Shown here piece by piece: positions 7,646 through 14,392 of a stretch of 38,562 nt of DNA. Position 1 is the stretch's first letter. Each line of letters starts with the position of its first letter. Position numbers and translations under genes: made by a program. The stretch is from Bacteroidaceae bacterium (GTDB taxonomy: Bacteria; Bacteroidota; Bacteroidia; Bacteroidales; Bacteroidaceae): positions 1 through 38,562 of the forward strand of contig JAFYAT010000072.1 of the NCBI GenBank assembly GCA_017540585.1, read 5' to 3'. The notes under the pieces are model-generated. The model saw only the letters and a list, made by a program, of their open reading frames with translations. It was not told the origin of the DNA and searched no databases.

Positions 7646-8239
7646 TTATTGTTTCATAACAACTGGTTTTACCCTGTTTTTCTTTGTTTTTATCTGTTTT
7701 TTCTTCGTCCGCACCTTGGGTGCGATACCTAAATAGCCATTCGGGATAGTGCCGCTTTCCGCAGCCATGCACGAGTCGCTATCCTCGTCAGGCAACAGGT
7801 AAGGAGACGAGTGGTCCTGAAGATACATGTGATTAAGAGTATAGGCAAGCGACTCAAGGGTGTTGTCGCGTACCGAGGGCTTCAGCTCACATTCCCATAC
7901 CGTGATGCTGTGCCATCCCATGCTCACCAGCTTCTGCTGTTCCTCCTTGTCACGCTCCTTGTTACGGGCAATCTTCCTCACCCAGAAATCTGTGTTCGAC
8001 TTAGGCACGGAATAGTACCTGCATCCCTCGTGTCCGTGCCAGAAACAGCCATTCACGAAGATGCACGTACGGTACTTGCGGAGCACAATGTCAGGATGCC
8101 CCGGCAGTCGTGCATCATTCACACGATAGCGGAAGCCCTTTGCCCACAAGAACCGCCTCACCACCATCTCCGGCTTCGTATTCTTGCCCTTGATGGCAGC
8201 CATATTATTATGCCTCTGTGACTGAGTCAACACATCCAT
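7646..8239 (-). CDS. vsr: Very short patch repair endonuclease (Vsr)
   Basis: Vsr nicks next to T:G mismatches made when 5-methylcytosine deaminates, so it repairs mutation hot spots of the neighbouring methyltransferase. The 197-residue protein shows the family start (SQRHNNMAAIKGKNTKPE), PGHPDIVL with metal-binding Asp50, FVNGCFWHGHEGC with the histidine cluster (His68, His70), NTDFW with the following KIARNKERD, and VWECEL. The usual Vsr length is about 140-156 residues. The extra C-terminal ~45 residues are low complexity and Lys-rich (KVRTKKKQIKTKKNR), and their codons come from an interspersed repeat (7663-7730), so the original stop was probably lost. The gene converges with the nuclease gene, 58 bases apart. 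Confidence 0.92.
   Translation of the reverse strand: MDVLTQSQRHNNMAAIKGKNTKPEMVVRRFLWAKGFRYRVNDARLPGHPDIVLRKYRTCIFVNGCFWHGHEGCRYYSVPKSNTDFWVRKIARNKERDKEEQQKLVSMGWHSITVWECELKPSVRDNTLESLAYTLNHMYLQDHSSPYLLPDEDSDSCMAAESGTIPNGYLGIAPKVRTKKKQIKTKKNRVKPVVMKQ
7663..7730. repeat. TTCTTCGTCCGC hairpin repeat, copy inside vsr
   Basis: The block CCTGTTTTTCTTTGTTTTTA, then TTTTTTCTTCGTCCGC and the small hairpin CGCACCTTGGGTGCG, matches the reverse complement of 25983-26050 over its whole length with few changes. A shorter third copy is at 26055-26090. Here it lies within the 3' end of vsr. Confidence 0.75.
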
Positions 8240-8252
8240 CTGAATAAAATGT

Positions 8253-8260
8253 CAAATTTA
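8253..8260 (-). promoter_or_regulatory. Minus-7 promoter box of vsr
   Basis: On the minus strand TAAATTTG matches TAnnTTTG and lies 13 bases before the vsr ATG. No clear TTTG box is seen at the expected spacing, so this is a moderate call. Confidence 0.4.
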
Positions 8261-8280
8261 TACAAAAATTACAGCGTAAA

Positions 8281-8595
8281 TCATAGACGTGCCTTTGTTT
8301 TTCTTTCATTACGTGCAAGACGAATCTCCTCGTTTATTTCGTCAAGAGTCATCTCTGGCTCAGATGATGCCTCTGCTCTTGAGCGCATGGCATCAAAAGC
8401 CTGTTGTGCCATCTCACGGGCTGTGGTTTGAGAATTGCCCAAACCGATAAAAAATGGAATACTCTTGTTGCGGACAACGGCATTAACAAAGATATTGATT
8501 GCCGTATTGGCACTCATTCCAAATTGTTCACAAAGCGAATCGAATTGCATCTTCATCTGTGAATCCAGTCTTACTGTCATTGCTGATTGAGCCAT
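8281..8595 (-). CDS. RelB/DinJ-family antitoxin, without partner toxin
   Basis: This 104-residue protein starts MAQSAMTVRLDSQMK, followed by SANTAINIFVNAVVRNKSIPF, the ribbon-helix-helix pattern of RelB/DinJ antitoxins. Such proteins bind and neutralise a RelE/YafQ-type mRNA nuclease and repress their own operon. I chose the ATG at 8595 because family members begin MAQS; an in-frame ATG at 8619 would add eight residues. The toxin gene normally follows directly, but here only about 40 bases separate the stop from vsr and nothing toxin-like is present. It is therefore an orphan antitoxin, perhaps a remnant or one serving a toxin elsewhere. Confidence 0.85.
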   Translation of the reverse strand: MAQSAMTVRLDSQMKMQFDSLCEQFGMSANTAINIFVNAVVRNKSIPFFIGLGNSQTTAREMAQQAFDAMRSRAEASSEPEMTLDEINEEIRLARNERKTKARL

Positions 8596-8648
8596 ACGTT
8601 TTGTTATTTCTGGTATCATGATGATACCTGTTAGACATTATTATGATG

Positions 8649-8656
8649 CAAAAATA
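8649..8656 (-). promoter_or_regulatory. Minus-7 promoter box of antitoxin gene
   Basis: On the minus strand TATTTTTG fits TAnnTTTG and is followed by CATC, as in many Bacteroidales promoters. It lies about 30-55 bases before the two possible antitoxin start codons. Confidence 0.4.
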
Positions 8657-8739
8657 AAATATTTTGCTGATAAAACGTCCCTGTCTTTCGCTAAAATTGA
8701 AACACAACCGTTATTTTTCTCCCCAAAATGACCTTCTTT

Positions 8740-8883
8740 GCTCCCTTGGGGAGCTATTCTTTACTGAATACGCTGTTGCTTGGCTCGGCTAAACTGAAAT
8801 TATTTTATTTTTTAAGAACCCGCTCCCCAAGGGAGCTAAATACGCAATCTACGCAATCTTATAGACAATCTTAACAATCTTTT
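8740..8883. repeat. Composite REP-like repeat, copy 1
   Basis: It contains the palindrome GCTCCCTTGGGGAGC (8740-8754), the spacer AAACTGAAAT..TTTTTTAAGAACCCGC, a second palindrome CTCCCCAAGGGAG and the tail TACGCAATCTACGCAATCTT with further CAATCTT words. The same parts occur at 11351-11470 and 33676-33927. The 8620-9190 gap holds no gene that I can see. Its remainder is AT-rich and featureless apart from the promoter of the next gene. Confidence 0.65.
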
Positions 8884-9160
8884 GTCATAATTGTTTCTTC
8901 TTAGAGAGAAGTGCACTATCTCTCTCATGCTTATCCCATTGTTCCTCTATTTGGATTTTTGTCTTATTTGACATGATTGCTGATGAAAAAGTTGTATAGC
9001 ACAAACTTTGGTGTCAGGAAGAGTTTCTTGATTTGAAAAAAATATGATAAAACAACTAACAACATTGTTTTTTCAGGTATATAAAACTTAAAAATGTTAA
9101 AATAATTATATTTAAGACTGATTTTCGTACCAATATTACTATTATTTGCAGAAATGTTAT

Positions 9161-9168
9161 TAACTTTG
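9161..9168 (+). promoter_or_regulatory. Minus-7 promoter box of three-gene cassette
   Basis: TAACTTTG followed by CATAC is a perfect minus-7 box, 22 bases before the ATG of the first cassette gene. No TTTG box is seen at the usual 19-21 base spacing. Confidence 0.5.
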
Positions 9169-9190
9169 CATACATATATAGATAAATGCA

Positions 9191-9985
9191 ATGGCTACAA
9201 GAGGAAATCTTCATACATTCCAAGATAATCACGCTATAAAAGAAGCTGTGATTTCATTCACCGTATCTCCACAGATTATCAATCCTCTGTCATATGTTGA
9301 TCTTCTTAGTGAGGGACACCCTCTTTGTGGTAAATATCATAAGTTTGAACCTGTTAAATTAAAAGAGATGAAAATAGAATCTGGCTTGAATGGTCAGACT
9401 GTAGAATCAATAAGGGATGCGGGGTTCAAATTTATAGCTTTTAAGGATGGTAAGACCTCAAAGATAATTCAAGGGTTGCCACAACCAAGGCAAGCTTTAC
9501 TCACTTTTAATACAGTGGATTATCCTGGTTGGACACAATTCAAGGAGGAAAGTTTGACTGCTGCAAAAGATGTTGCACGCTTCCAACAGGTTTACCAAGT
9601 TCATGCTTTTAGTTTGATGTACATTGATGAGTTCTATTTCGATAATGGTAACGAATACAATCCAAAAGAATTATTTAATTTGGAGTCGAGAAATTTACCT
9701 CGTGGAATAGAAGATTCTGATTTTGTTGACTATAATTTTAATTTAAGACGACATCATGATGGTAGGAATTATTTTGAAAATGTCTCTGTAAAAGTTTTTA
9801 ATGAGGGACAAAAGAAAACTATCAGGATTACTGAAAATCTTACTTTTGAAATACAAGCAATACCACTTGTCGATGTGCTTGAAAAGTCAGACATAAAAAA
9901 CTATCTTGATTTTATTCACAATGAAAATAAAAAAATGCTAAGGGATATTCTATCTCCTCAAATAATTCAAATGATACAATTATGA
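9191..9985 (+). CDS. TIGR04255-like protein, first gene of cassette
   Basis: This 264-residue soluble protein has no signal peptide or membrane segment. The opening pattern (NHAIKEAVISFTVSP) and the later mixed beta/alpha body ending in a Lys/Glu-rich helix (IHNENKKMLRDILSP) resemble the sporadically distributed TIGR04255 family, whose function is unknown. I make this match by pattern only. The gene starts 22 bases after a promoter box and its stop overlaps the next ATG (ATGA), so it heads a coupled operon. A hand count of 9721-9780 gives 14 G/C of 60, far below iorA (33 of 60 at 12601-12660), which suggests horizontal acquisition. Its place beside a restriction system hints at defence, but that is inference. 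Confidence 0.6.
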   Translation: MATRGNLHTFQDNHAIKEAVISFTVSPQIINPLSYVDLLSEGHPLCGKYHKFEPVKLKEMKIESGLNGQTVESIRDAGFKFIAFKDGKTSKIIQGLPQPRQALLTFNTVDYPGWTQFKEESLTAAKDVARFQQVYQVHAFSLMYIDEFYFDNGNEYNPKELFNLESRNLPRGIEDSDFVDYNFNLRRHHDGRNYFENVSVKVFNEGQKKTIRITENLTFEIQAIPLVDVLEKSDIKNYLDFIHNENKKMLRDILSPQIIQMIQL

Positions 9986-10518
9986 TACTTGCGCCTATAC
10001 TTCCAAATAATAATCCTGCTTTCATGCTGGATCCTACTCCAATAGAGTATAGAATTAGTGTTAGTTGTCAGGAAGAAGAAATGACAAATGATAGGAAGAC
10101 TTTCATTTGTCTTACTGATTATGCTATGACGTCTCAGAAAACAGCCTTGAAGAATCGAATAAGTGAACTTGATAATCTTCATGATAACTGGGATATGTAT
10201 GGTGCTATTGCACCATCAGACGAGGTGATAAAGAATGCCTATAAATTGTTGGATATAGTAATTAATGATGGTTATGTTGCAATAAAGGCAGAAGACATAG
10301 TTCCTACACCTTATGGTAGCATAGTAATGGATTTTGCAAATGAAAGAGGGTTGGTATCTGTTGAAATCGGTAAGGCTGAAATTGGTTTCTTTACTGAATT
10401 TGTTGATGGCAAAGATTTTGCATCAGATGGAATTGAAACGGATTTCCGTTCTATTCCAACTGCCCTCAAAGAAGTCTTTGATATCCTCTACGATGAACAA
10501 CGGAGTGTTAGTGCCTGA
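9982..10518 (+). CDS. Uncharacterised cassette protein with DNWD-YGA motif (178 aa)
   Basis: This soluble 178-residue protein has a central signature LHDNWDMYGAIAPS (about residues 66-79), then a helix, TPYGSIVMDF and a beta-rich end (LVSVEIGKAEIGFFTEF). I recall similar small proteins in diverse bacteria with an NWDGYGA.xPS motif, but no function is known to me. The ATG at 9982 overlaps the preceding stop by four bases. A later ATG at 10081 would remove the Pro-rich first 33 residues. Its 3' end overlaps the third gene by 26 bases. I therefore treat the three as one unit that moves and is expressed together. Confidence 0.75.
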   Translation: MILAPILPNNNPAFMLDPTPIEYRISVSCQEEEMTNDRKTFICLTDYAMTSQKTALKNRISELDNLHDNWDMYGAIAPSDEVIKNAYKLLDIVINDGYVAIKAEDIVPTPYGSIVMDFANERGLVSVEIGKAEIGFFTEFVDGKDFASDGIETDFRSIPTALKEVFDILYDEQRSVSA

Positions 10519-11041
10519 GGAGATAAAGGATGATGAGCCATGTCTAAGATGTATATATCATCCTTTCCATATCGATTCTAAAGGCAAGATAAGAAGAGAA
10601 GCACTACTGCCTCCTAATAACAGAAATGATGTTTCCCTTTTTAGACGGAATTATATGTCTGTTGAAAAATGTATTGCCCATGGTAAGAAAGCAAATGCGT
10701 TGATGCAAAAGACCCTTGTTGCAATAGGATCAATAACGCTTAATGATGTCTTGGAGAACAATGATTGGGCTTTGACTCTGTTGGAAAGCCACACTCCTAA
10801 TGATACTTCTACTTCTGCTATGATACATTCTTCTCCAATGACAAAAAATAATGATGAATATGTTTATGTAAACGTTGAGAAGGTTTATTCTGAAGATCCT
10901 AGGATTGATTTGCCTGCACATGCAGATATGCGATACAATTCAAACTTTGTTGGTGGAATCGTTAAAACTCGTATGAGGCAGTATGCATCACAATTAGTGA
11001 AAAGGATGGAAATTGTTCCTTTGGAGATTCAAGATTGCTAA
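10493..11041 (+). CDS. Uncharacterised cassette protein, CxxC and HPFH motifs (182 aa)
   Basis: I place the start at the ATG at 10493, inside the end of the previous gene. The frame is open further upstream, but that part only shadows the previous gene. The protein begins MNNGVLVPEEIKDDEPCLRC. It contains Cys-Leu-Arg-Cys, then HPFHID, KIRREALLPP, NDVSLFRRNY and a KCIAHGKKAN segment, and later DLPAHADMRY. The conserved-looking His, Cys and Arg residues suggest a metal site or an enzyme, but I do not recognise a named family. There is no signal peptide or membrane helix. It ends the AT-rich cassette, and beyond it lies repeat-rich DNA with no gene until iorA. Confidence 0.72.
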   Translation: MNNGVLVPEEIKDDEPCLRCIYHPFHIDSKGKIRREALLPPNNRNDVSLFRRNYMSVEKCIAHGKKANALMQKTLVAIGSITLNDVLENNDWALTLLESHTPNDTSTSAMIHSSPMTKNNDEYVYVNVEKVYSEDPRIDLPAHADMRYNSNFVGGIVKTRMRQYASQLVKRMEIVPLEIQDC

Positions 11042-11350
11042 TTTCTATATAATACTAATTTGGTAATTGTAAATTGATGTAACCTTGACCGTAATGGGAT
11101 TCCTATATGTACGGAAAAAACTTATGTCGCTTTTTTTTTCGAAGCGGTCTTTTGGAAATACATGAAAAAATGGGGGCATTCTCTCCCTATAGGGAGGGAA
11201 CGCCATCTGAAATACATAAAGAAAATTAACAATTAATAATTAACAACTTTGCGAAGCGGTCTCTCGGACCGTAGGGACGTAATTAACATTCAGGTTCGAT
11301 GATATTTTTTCTCTGTGTTGAAAAGAGAAAGGGTATCATGATTAAAAATA

Positions 11351-11470
11351 AAGATTGTTAAGATTGTCTATAAAATTGCGCAGATTACCTCCCATTCGGT
11401 TGGTGAGAAAAGTTGTTTGAAAGATTACCTTCGGTGAGAAAAGTTGCGTATTTGGCTCCCTTGGGGAGCT
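11351..11470. repeat. Composite REP-like repeat, copy 2 (inverted, diverged)
   Basis: AAGATTGTTAAGATTGTCTA at the left end is the reverse complement of the tail of copy 1 (TAGACAATCTTAACAATCTT). The right end carries GCGTATTTGGCTCCCTTGGG, the inverted counterpart of the copy-1 palindrome and TAAATACGC. The middle is diverged and has two GGTGAGAAAAGTTG words. Confidence 0.55.
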
Positions 11471-11598
11471 GGTTTCTGTAATAAATGTGGGGTGGGACGG
11501 AGGTCGATGTTTCTTTTACTTTTCAAGTGAAAAGATGTAAAAACTATGAAAATGATAAAAAATCGTGTGTTTTACTTTCCTTTTATATAAATATTCGC

Positions 11599-11606
11599 TA
11601 CATTTG
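11599..11606 (+). promoter_or_regulatory. Minus-7 promoter box of iorA
   Basis: TACATTTG fits TAnnTTTG and is followed by CAAGG. It lies 53 bases before the iorA ATG. The upstream box is not a clear match. Confidence 0.45.
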
Positions 11607-11659
11607 CAAGGAATTTGAAATTTCTGAACTTGGAAAAAGAAAAACATTCAACAATATAA

Positions 11660-13255
11660 ATGGAAAAGAAACTACTTCTTGGTGATGAGGCGGTGGCACT
11701 TGGTGCCATTCATGCAGGATTGAGCGGAGTGTATGCTTATCCTGGCACCCCATCTACAGAGATTACGGAATTTATTCAGAATGATGCCTTGGCTAAGGAG
11801 CGTGGCATTCACAGCCGATGGTGTACTAACGAGAAGACTGCCATGGAGGCTGCTCTCGGTATGTCGTATGCCGGCAAGCGTGCCCTCGTGTGCATGAAAC
11901 ATGTGGGTATGAATGTGTGTGCCGATGCCTTTGTCAACTCTGCTATAACGGGTGCTAATGGCGGTCTTGTGGTACTTGCTGCCGACGACCCTTCGATGCA
12001 CTCAAGCCAGAATGAACAGGACTCACGTTTCTATGCTAAGTTTGCCATGGTGCCTACTTTTGAACCAAGCAACCAGCAGGAGGCTTACGACATGATGGCT
12101 AAGGCTTTTGGTATGAGTGAGGAACTGCATGTGCCTGTAGTGCTCCGTGTAGTCACTCGTCTTGCTCATAGTCGTGCTGCTGTTGTGGTAGGCGACGTGA
12201 GAGGTGAGAACGCTCTCAAGGCAAGTACTGACCAGTGGGTTCTTCTTCCGGGAATTGCCCGCAGGAAATATCAGGAACTACTCGACAAGCAACCTAAGAT
12301 GCTGGCAGCTGCAGAGACTTCTTCGTTCAATAAAGTGGAGAAGGGTGGTGGCAAGCTCGGTATCATTGCTTGTGGTATAGCTTACAACTATGTGAAGGAG
12401 AATGTGGGTGACACAGCCAATATCCTCAAGGTAAGCCAGTATCCACTTCCTGAAGACAAGGTAAGACAACTTGCAAAGGATAATGATGCCATCCTCGTGG
12501 TGGAGGATGGTCAGCCTGTCGTTGAACAGGATGTGAAGGCTCTTCTTGGAACAGGTTATGTGGTAAAGGGACGTCTCACGGGCGACCTCCCACGTACGGG
12601 CGAGCTTACTCCTGATAATGTGGGTGCGGCACTTGGCAAGTCTGTCGGTTCCGCATTCGATAATGCCAAGAACCTTGCTGGTCGTCCTCCTCAGTTGTGT
12701 CAGGGATGTGGACATAGAGACGTGTATGGCGCTCTCCGTGAGATTATCGAGGAATATCCTGATGCACGTGTGTTTGGTGACATAGGCTGTTACACTCTTG
12801 GCGCACTTCCTCCATTCAAGGCTCTGTCAAGCTGTGTGGATATGGGTGCAAGTATCACGATGGCTAAGGGTGCTGCCGACGCAGGTCTTCGTCCTGCCAT
12901 AGCCGTGATTGGCGACTCTACATTCACTCACTCAGGAATGACGGGATTGCTTGATGCTATCAATGAGAATGCGCCTATTACGGTCATCATAAGCGATAAC
13001 CTCACAACGGGTATGACTGGTGGACAGGATAGTGCTGGAACAAACAAGTATGAGGCTATCTGTCGTGGTCTCGGACTTGCTCCTGAGCATCTGCATGTGG
13101 TCACTCCACTTCCTAAGAATATTCCTGCCATCGCACAACTTATCCGTGATGAGATTGCATACGAGGGAACAAGCGTCATCATCCCACGTCGTGAGTGCAT
13201 ACAGACGGCTGCACGTCATGCGAGAGAGAAGGCTAAGACCTCTGGAGGCAATTGA
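11660..13255 (+). CDS. iorA: Indolepyruvate ferredoxin oxidoreductase, alpha subunit
   Basis: With IorB this enzyme oxidatively decarboxylates aryl-pyruvates (indolepyruvate, phenylpyruvate, hydroxyphenylpyruvate) to aryl-acetyl-CoA and reduces ferredoxin in the cytoplasm. The 531-residue protein has the pyruvate-oxidoreductase start (GDEAVALGAIHAG, YPGTPSTEI), a CQGCGHRD segment, and the thiamine-diphosphate binding parts GDIGCYTLG (about 373-381) and GDSTFTHSGMTGLLDAINEN (418 onward). Archaeal IorA proteins carry an extra C-terminal two-cluster ferredoxin domain. It is absent here (the end is RRECIQTAARHAREK), as I recall for shorter Bacteroidales forms. iorB follows after 331 bases of repeats. 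Confidence 0.93.
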   Translation: MEKKLLLGDEAVALGAIHAGLSGVYAYPGTPSTEITEFIQNDALAKERGIHSRWCTNEKTAMEAALGMSYAGKRALVCMKHVGMNVCADAFVNSAITGANGGLVVLAADDPSMHSSQNEQDSRFYAKFAMVPTFEPSNQQEAYDMMAKAFGMSEELHVPVVLRVVTRLAHSRAAVVVGDVRGENALKASTDQWVLLPGIARRKYQELLDKQPKMLAAAETSSFNKVEKGGGKLGIIACGIAYNYVKENVGDTANILKVSQYPLPEDKVRQLAKDNDAILVVEDGQPVVEQDVKALLGTGYVVKGRLTGDLPRTGELTPDNVGAALGKSVGSAFDNAKNLAGRPPQLCQGCGHRDVYGALREIIEEYPDARVFGDIGCYTLGALPPFKALSSCVDMGASITMAKGAADAGLRPAIAVIGDSTFTHSGMTGLLDAINENAPITVIISDNLTTGMTGGQDSAGTNKYEAICRGLGLAPEHLHVVTPLPKNIPAIAQLIRDEIAYEGTSVIIPRRECIQTAARHAREKAKTSGGN

Positions 13256-13586
13256 TAATTGACAGTTGATAATTGATAATTGACAATTGACAGTTGATAA
13301 TTGATAATTGACAGTTGATAATTAACAATTAATAATTAACATGGAGGCTGACGGATGAAGAAGTAAAAGCCCCGTCCCCCCCAACTTAGCGAAGCGGTCT
13401 CACTGACCGCAGGGATGTAACGTGGTGGCCTTACGGGTCGAGCTGGAAGGACTACACATAAATGACGTCAGATAAAGCAGGGATAATCTTCTTGGAGGAT
13501 TTCTCTGTGAAATGATGAAAATAAAGGTATAAAAAATCCCCCTTGTCCGGATGGACGCCCCCTTTGGGGGATGGGGGGCTGTATTT
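13256..13586. repeat. Repeat DNA between iorA and iorB
   Basis: From 13250 to 13340 the words TTGATAATTGA and TTGACAGTTGA alternate and end in AATTAACAATTAATAATTAA. Around 13388-13421 lies GCGAAGCGGTCTCACTGACC, also found near 11252. Around 13555-13580 lies CGCCCCCTTTGGGGGATGGG, also found inverted near 75-100. No gene is supported. The iorB frame is open upstream to 13551 only because it reads through this last repeat. Confidence 0.65.
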
Positions 13587-14165
13587 ATGAAGAAAGATAT
13601 TATTCTCTGCGGTGTGGGAGGACAAGGCATCCTCTCTATCGCAACCGTTATAGGTGAGGCAGCCACGGAGGCTGGTCTCAATCTCAAGCAGGCAGAGGTA
13701 CACGGAATGAGTCAGCGAGGTGGTGACGTACAGTCAAACCTCAGACTCTCTACAGAGCCTATCTACTCTGACCTTATCGCTCTTGGCAAGGCTGATGTGG
13801 TGATAAGTATGGAGCCAATGGAGGCTTTGCGTTATCTTCCTTATCTTGCCAAGACAGGCACTATAGTGACAAGTAGCAAACCATTCGTCAACATACCTAA
13901 CTATCCTGATGAGGCTGCACTCATGGCTGAGCTTGACTCTATGCCATCGGTCATGAAGCTTGACATCGAGAGTGTGGCTAAGGATGCGGGTAACGTGCGT
14001 GGCGCCAACATGGTGCTCCTCGGTATGGCTGCCCCATATATCGAGATACTCACGGTCGAACAGCTTCGTAATGCCATCAAGGTTATCTTTGCTCGTAAGG
14101 GTGAAGCAGTAGTTGAGGCTAACCTCAAGGCTTTCGACATGGGAGTGGAGAAAGTTAAGCAATAG
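13587..14165 (+). CDS. iorB: Indolepyruvate oxidoreductase, beta subunit
   Basis: This is the small gamma-type subunit of the aryl-pyruvate:ferredoxin oxidoreductase, 192 residues. It starts MKKDIILCGVGGQGILSIA, the glycine-rich signature of the 2-oxoacid oxidoreductase gamma domain, followed by QAEVHGMSQRGGDVQSNLR, a hallmark of IorB. I chose the ATG at 13587 because it gives the normal family start. An upstream in-frame ATG at 13551 would add 12 residues encoded by a palindromic repeat. It pairs with IorA, and the next gene can act on the aryl-acetyl-CoA product. Confidence 0.93.
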   Translation: MKKDIILCGVGGQGILSIATVIGEAATEAGLNLKQAEVHGMSQRGGDVQSNLRLSTEPIYSDLIALGKADVVISMEPMEALRYLPYLAKTGTIVTSSKPFVNIPNYPDEAALMAELDSMPSVMKLDIESVAKDAGNVRGANMVLLGMAAPYIEILTVEQLRNAIKVIFARKGEAVVEANLKAFDMGVEKVKQ

Positions 14166-14392
14166 AGGCCCCCTAACCCCCGGAGGGGAAATTAAAAGTT
14201 AAAAATTAAAAGTTAAAGCCCCCTCCTAACCTCCCCGTGGGGGAGGGACTGGGGTGCAAGTAAAACGAAATAATAACACAACAACAATCAGGCTTTGTTC
14301 TGATGATGCTCTCAGCTGCTTTTGCGGATTGGGCGTGTCAGTCTCTCCCCCAACGGGGGAGTCGGAGGGGGGCCGTCTTTTTTGAATAAAAC
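14166..14392. repeat. G/C-rich palindromes between iorB and paaK
   Basis: Several C-run/G-run palindromes occur in tandem: CCCCTAACCCCCGGAGGGG, then CTCCTAACCTCCCCGTGGGG and CTCCCCCAACGGGGGAG. They are separated by AAATTAAAAGTTAAA runs. The last is followed by GGCCGTCTTTTTT, so it may act as a terminator or attenuator ahead of paaK. Confidence 0.6.

Larger units (their letters stand above)
11042..11659. other. Repeat-rich gap before iorA
   Basis: No gene is supported; a 66-codon open frame at 11485-11685 overlaps the iorA start and has no family features. The gap holds a CTCCCTATAGGGAG palindrome (about 11183-11196), an AATTAACAATTAATAATTAAC run (about 11224-11244), a GCGAAGCGGTCTC..GGACCG block (about 11252-11270) that recurs near 13390, a composite repeat (11351-11470) and the iorA promoter. 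Confidence 0.55.

Noticed and set aside
11485-11685. 66-codon open frame before iorA
   Set aside because: It has no family features, contains the iorA promoter and overlaps the iorA start in another frame.
13551-13586. 12-codon upstream extension of iorB
   Set aside because: It is encoded by a G/C palindrome; the family starts at MKKDIILCGVGGQG.
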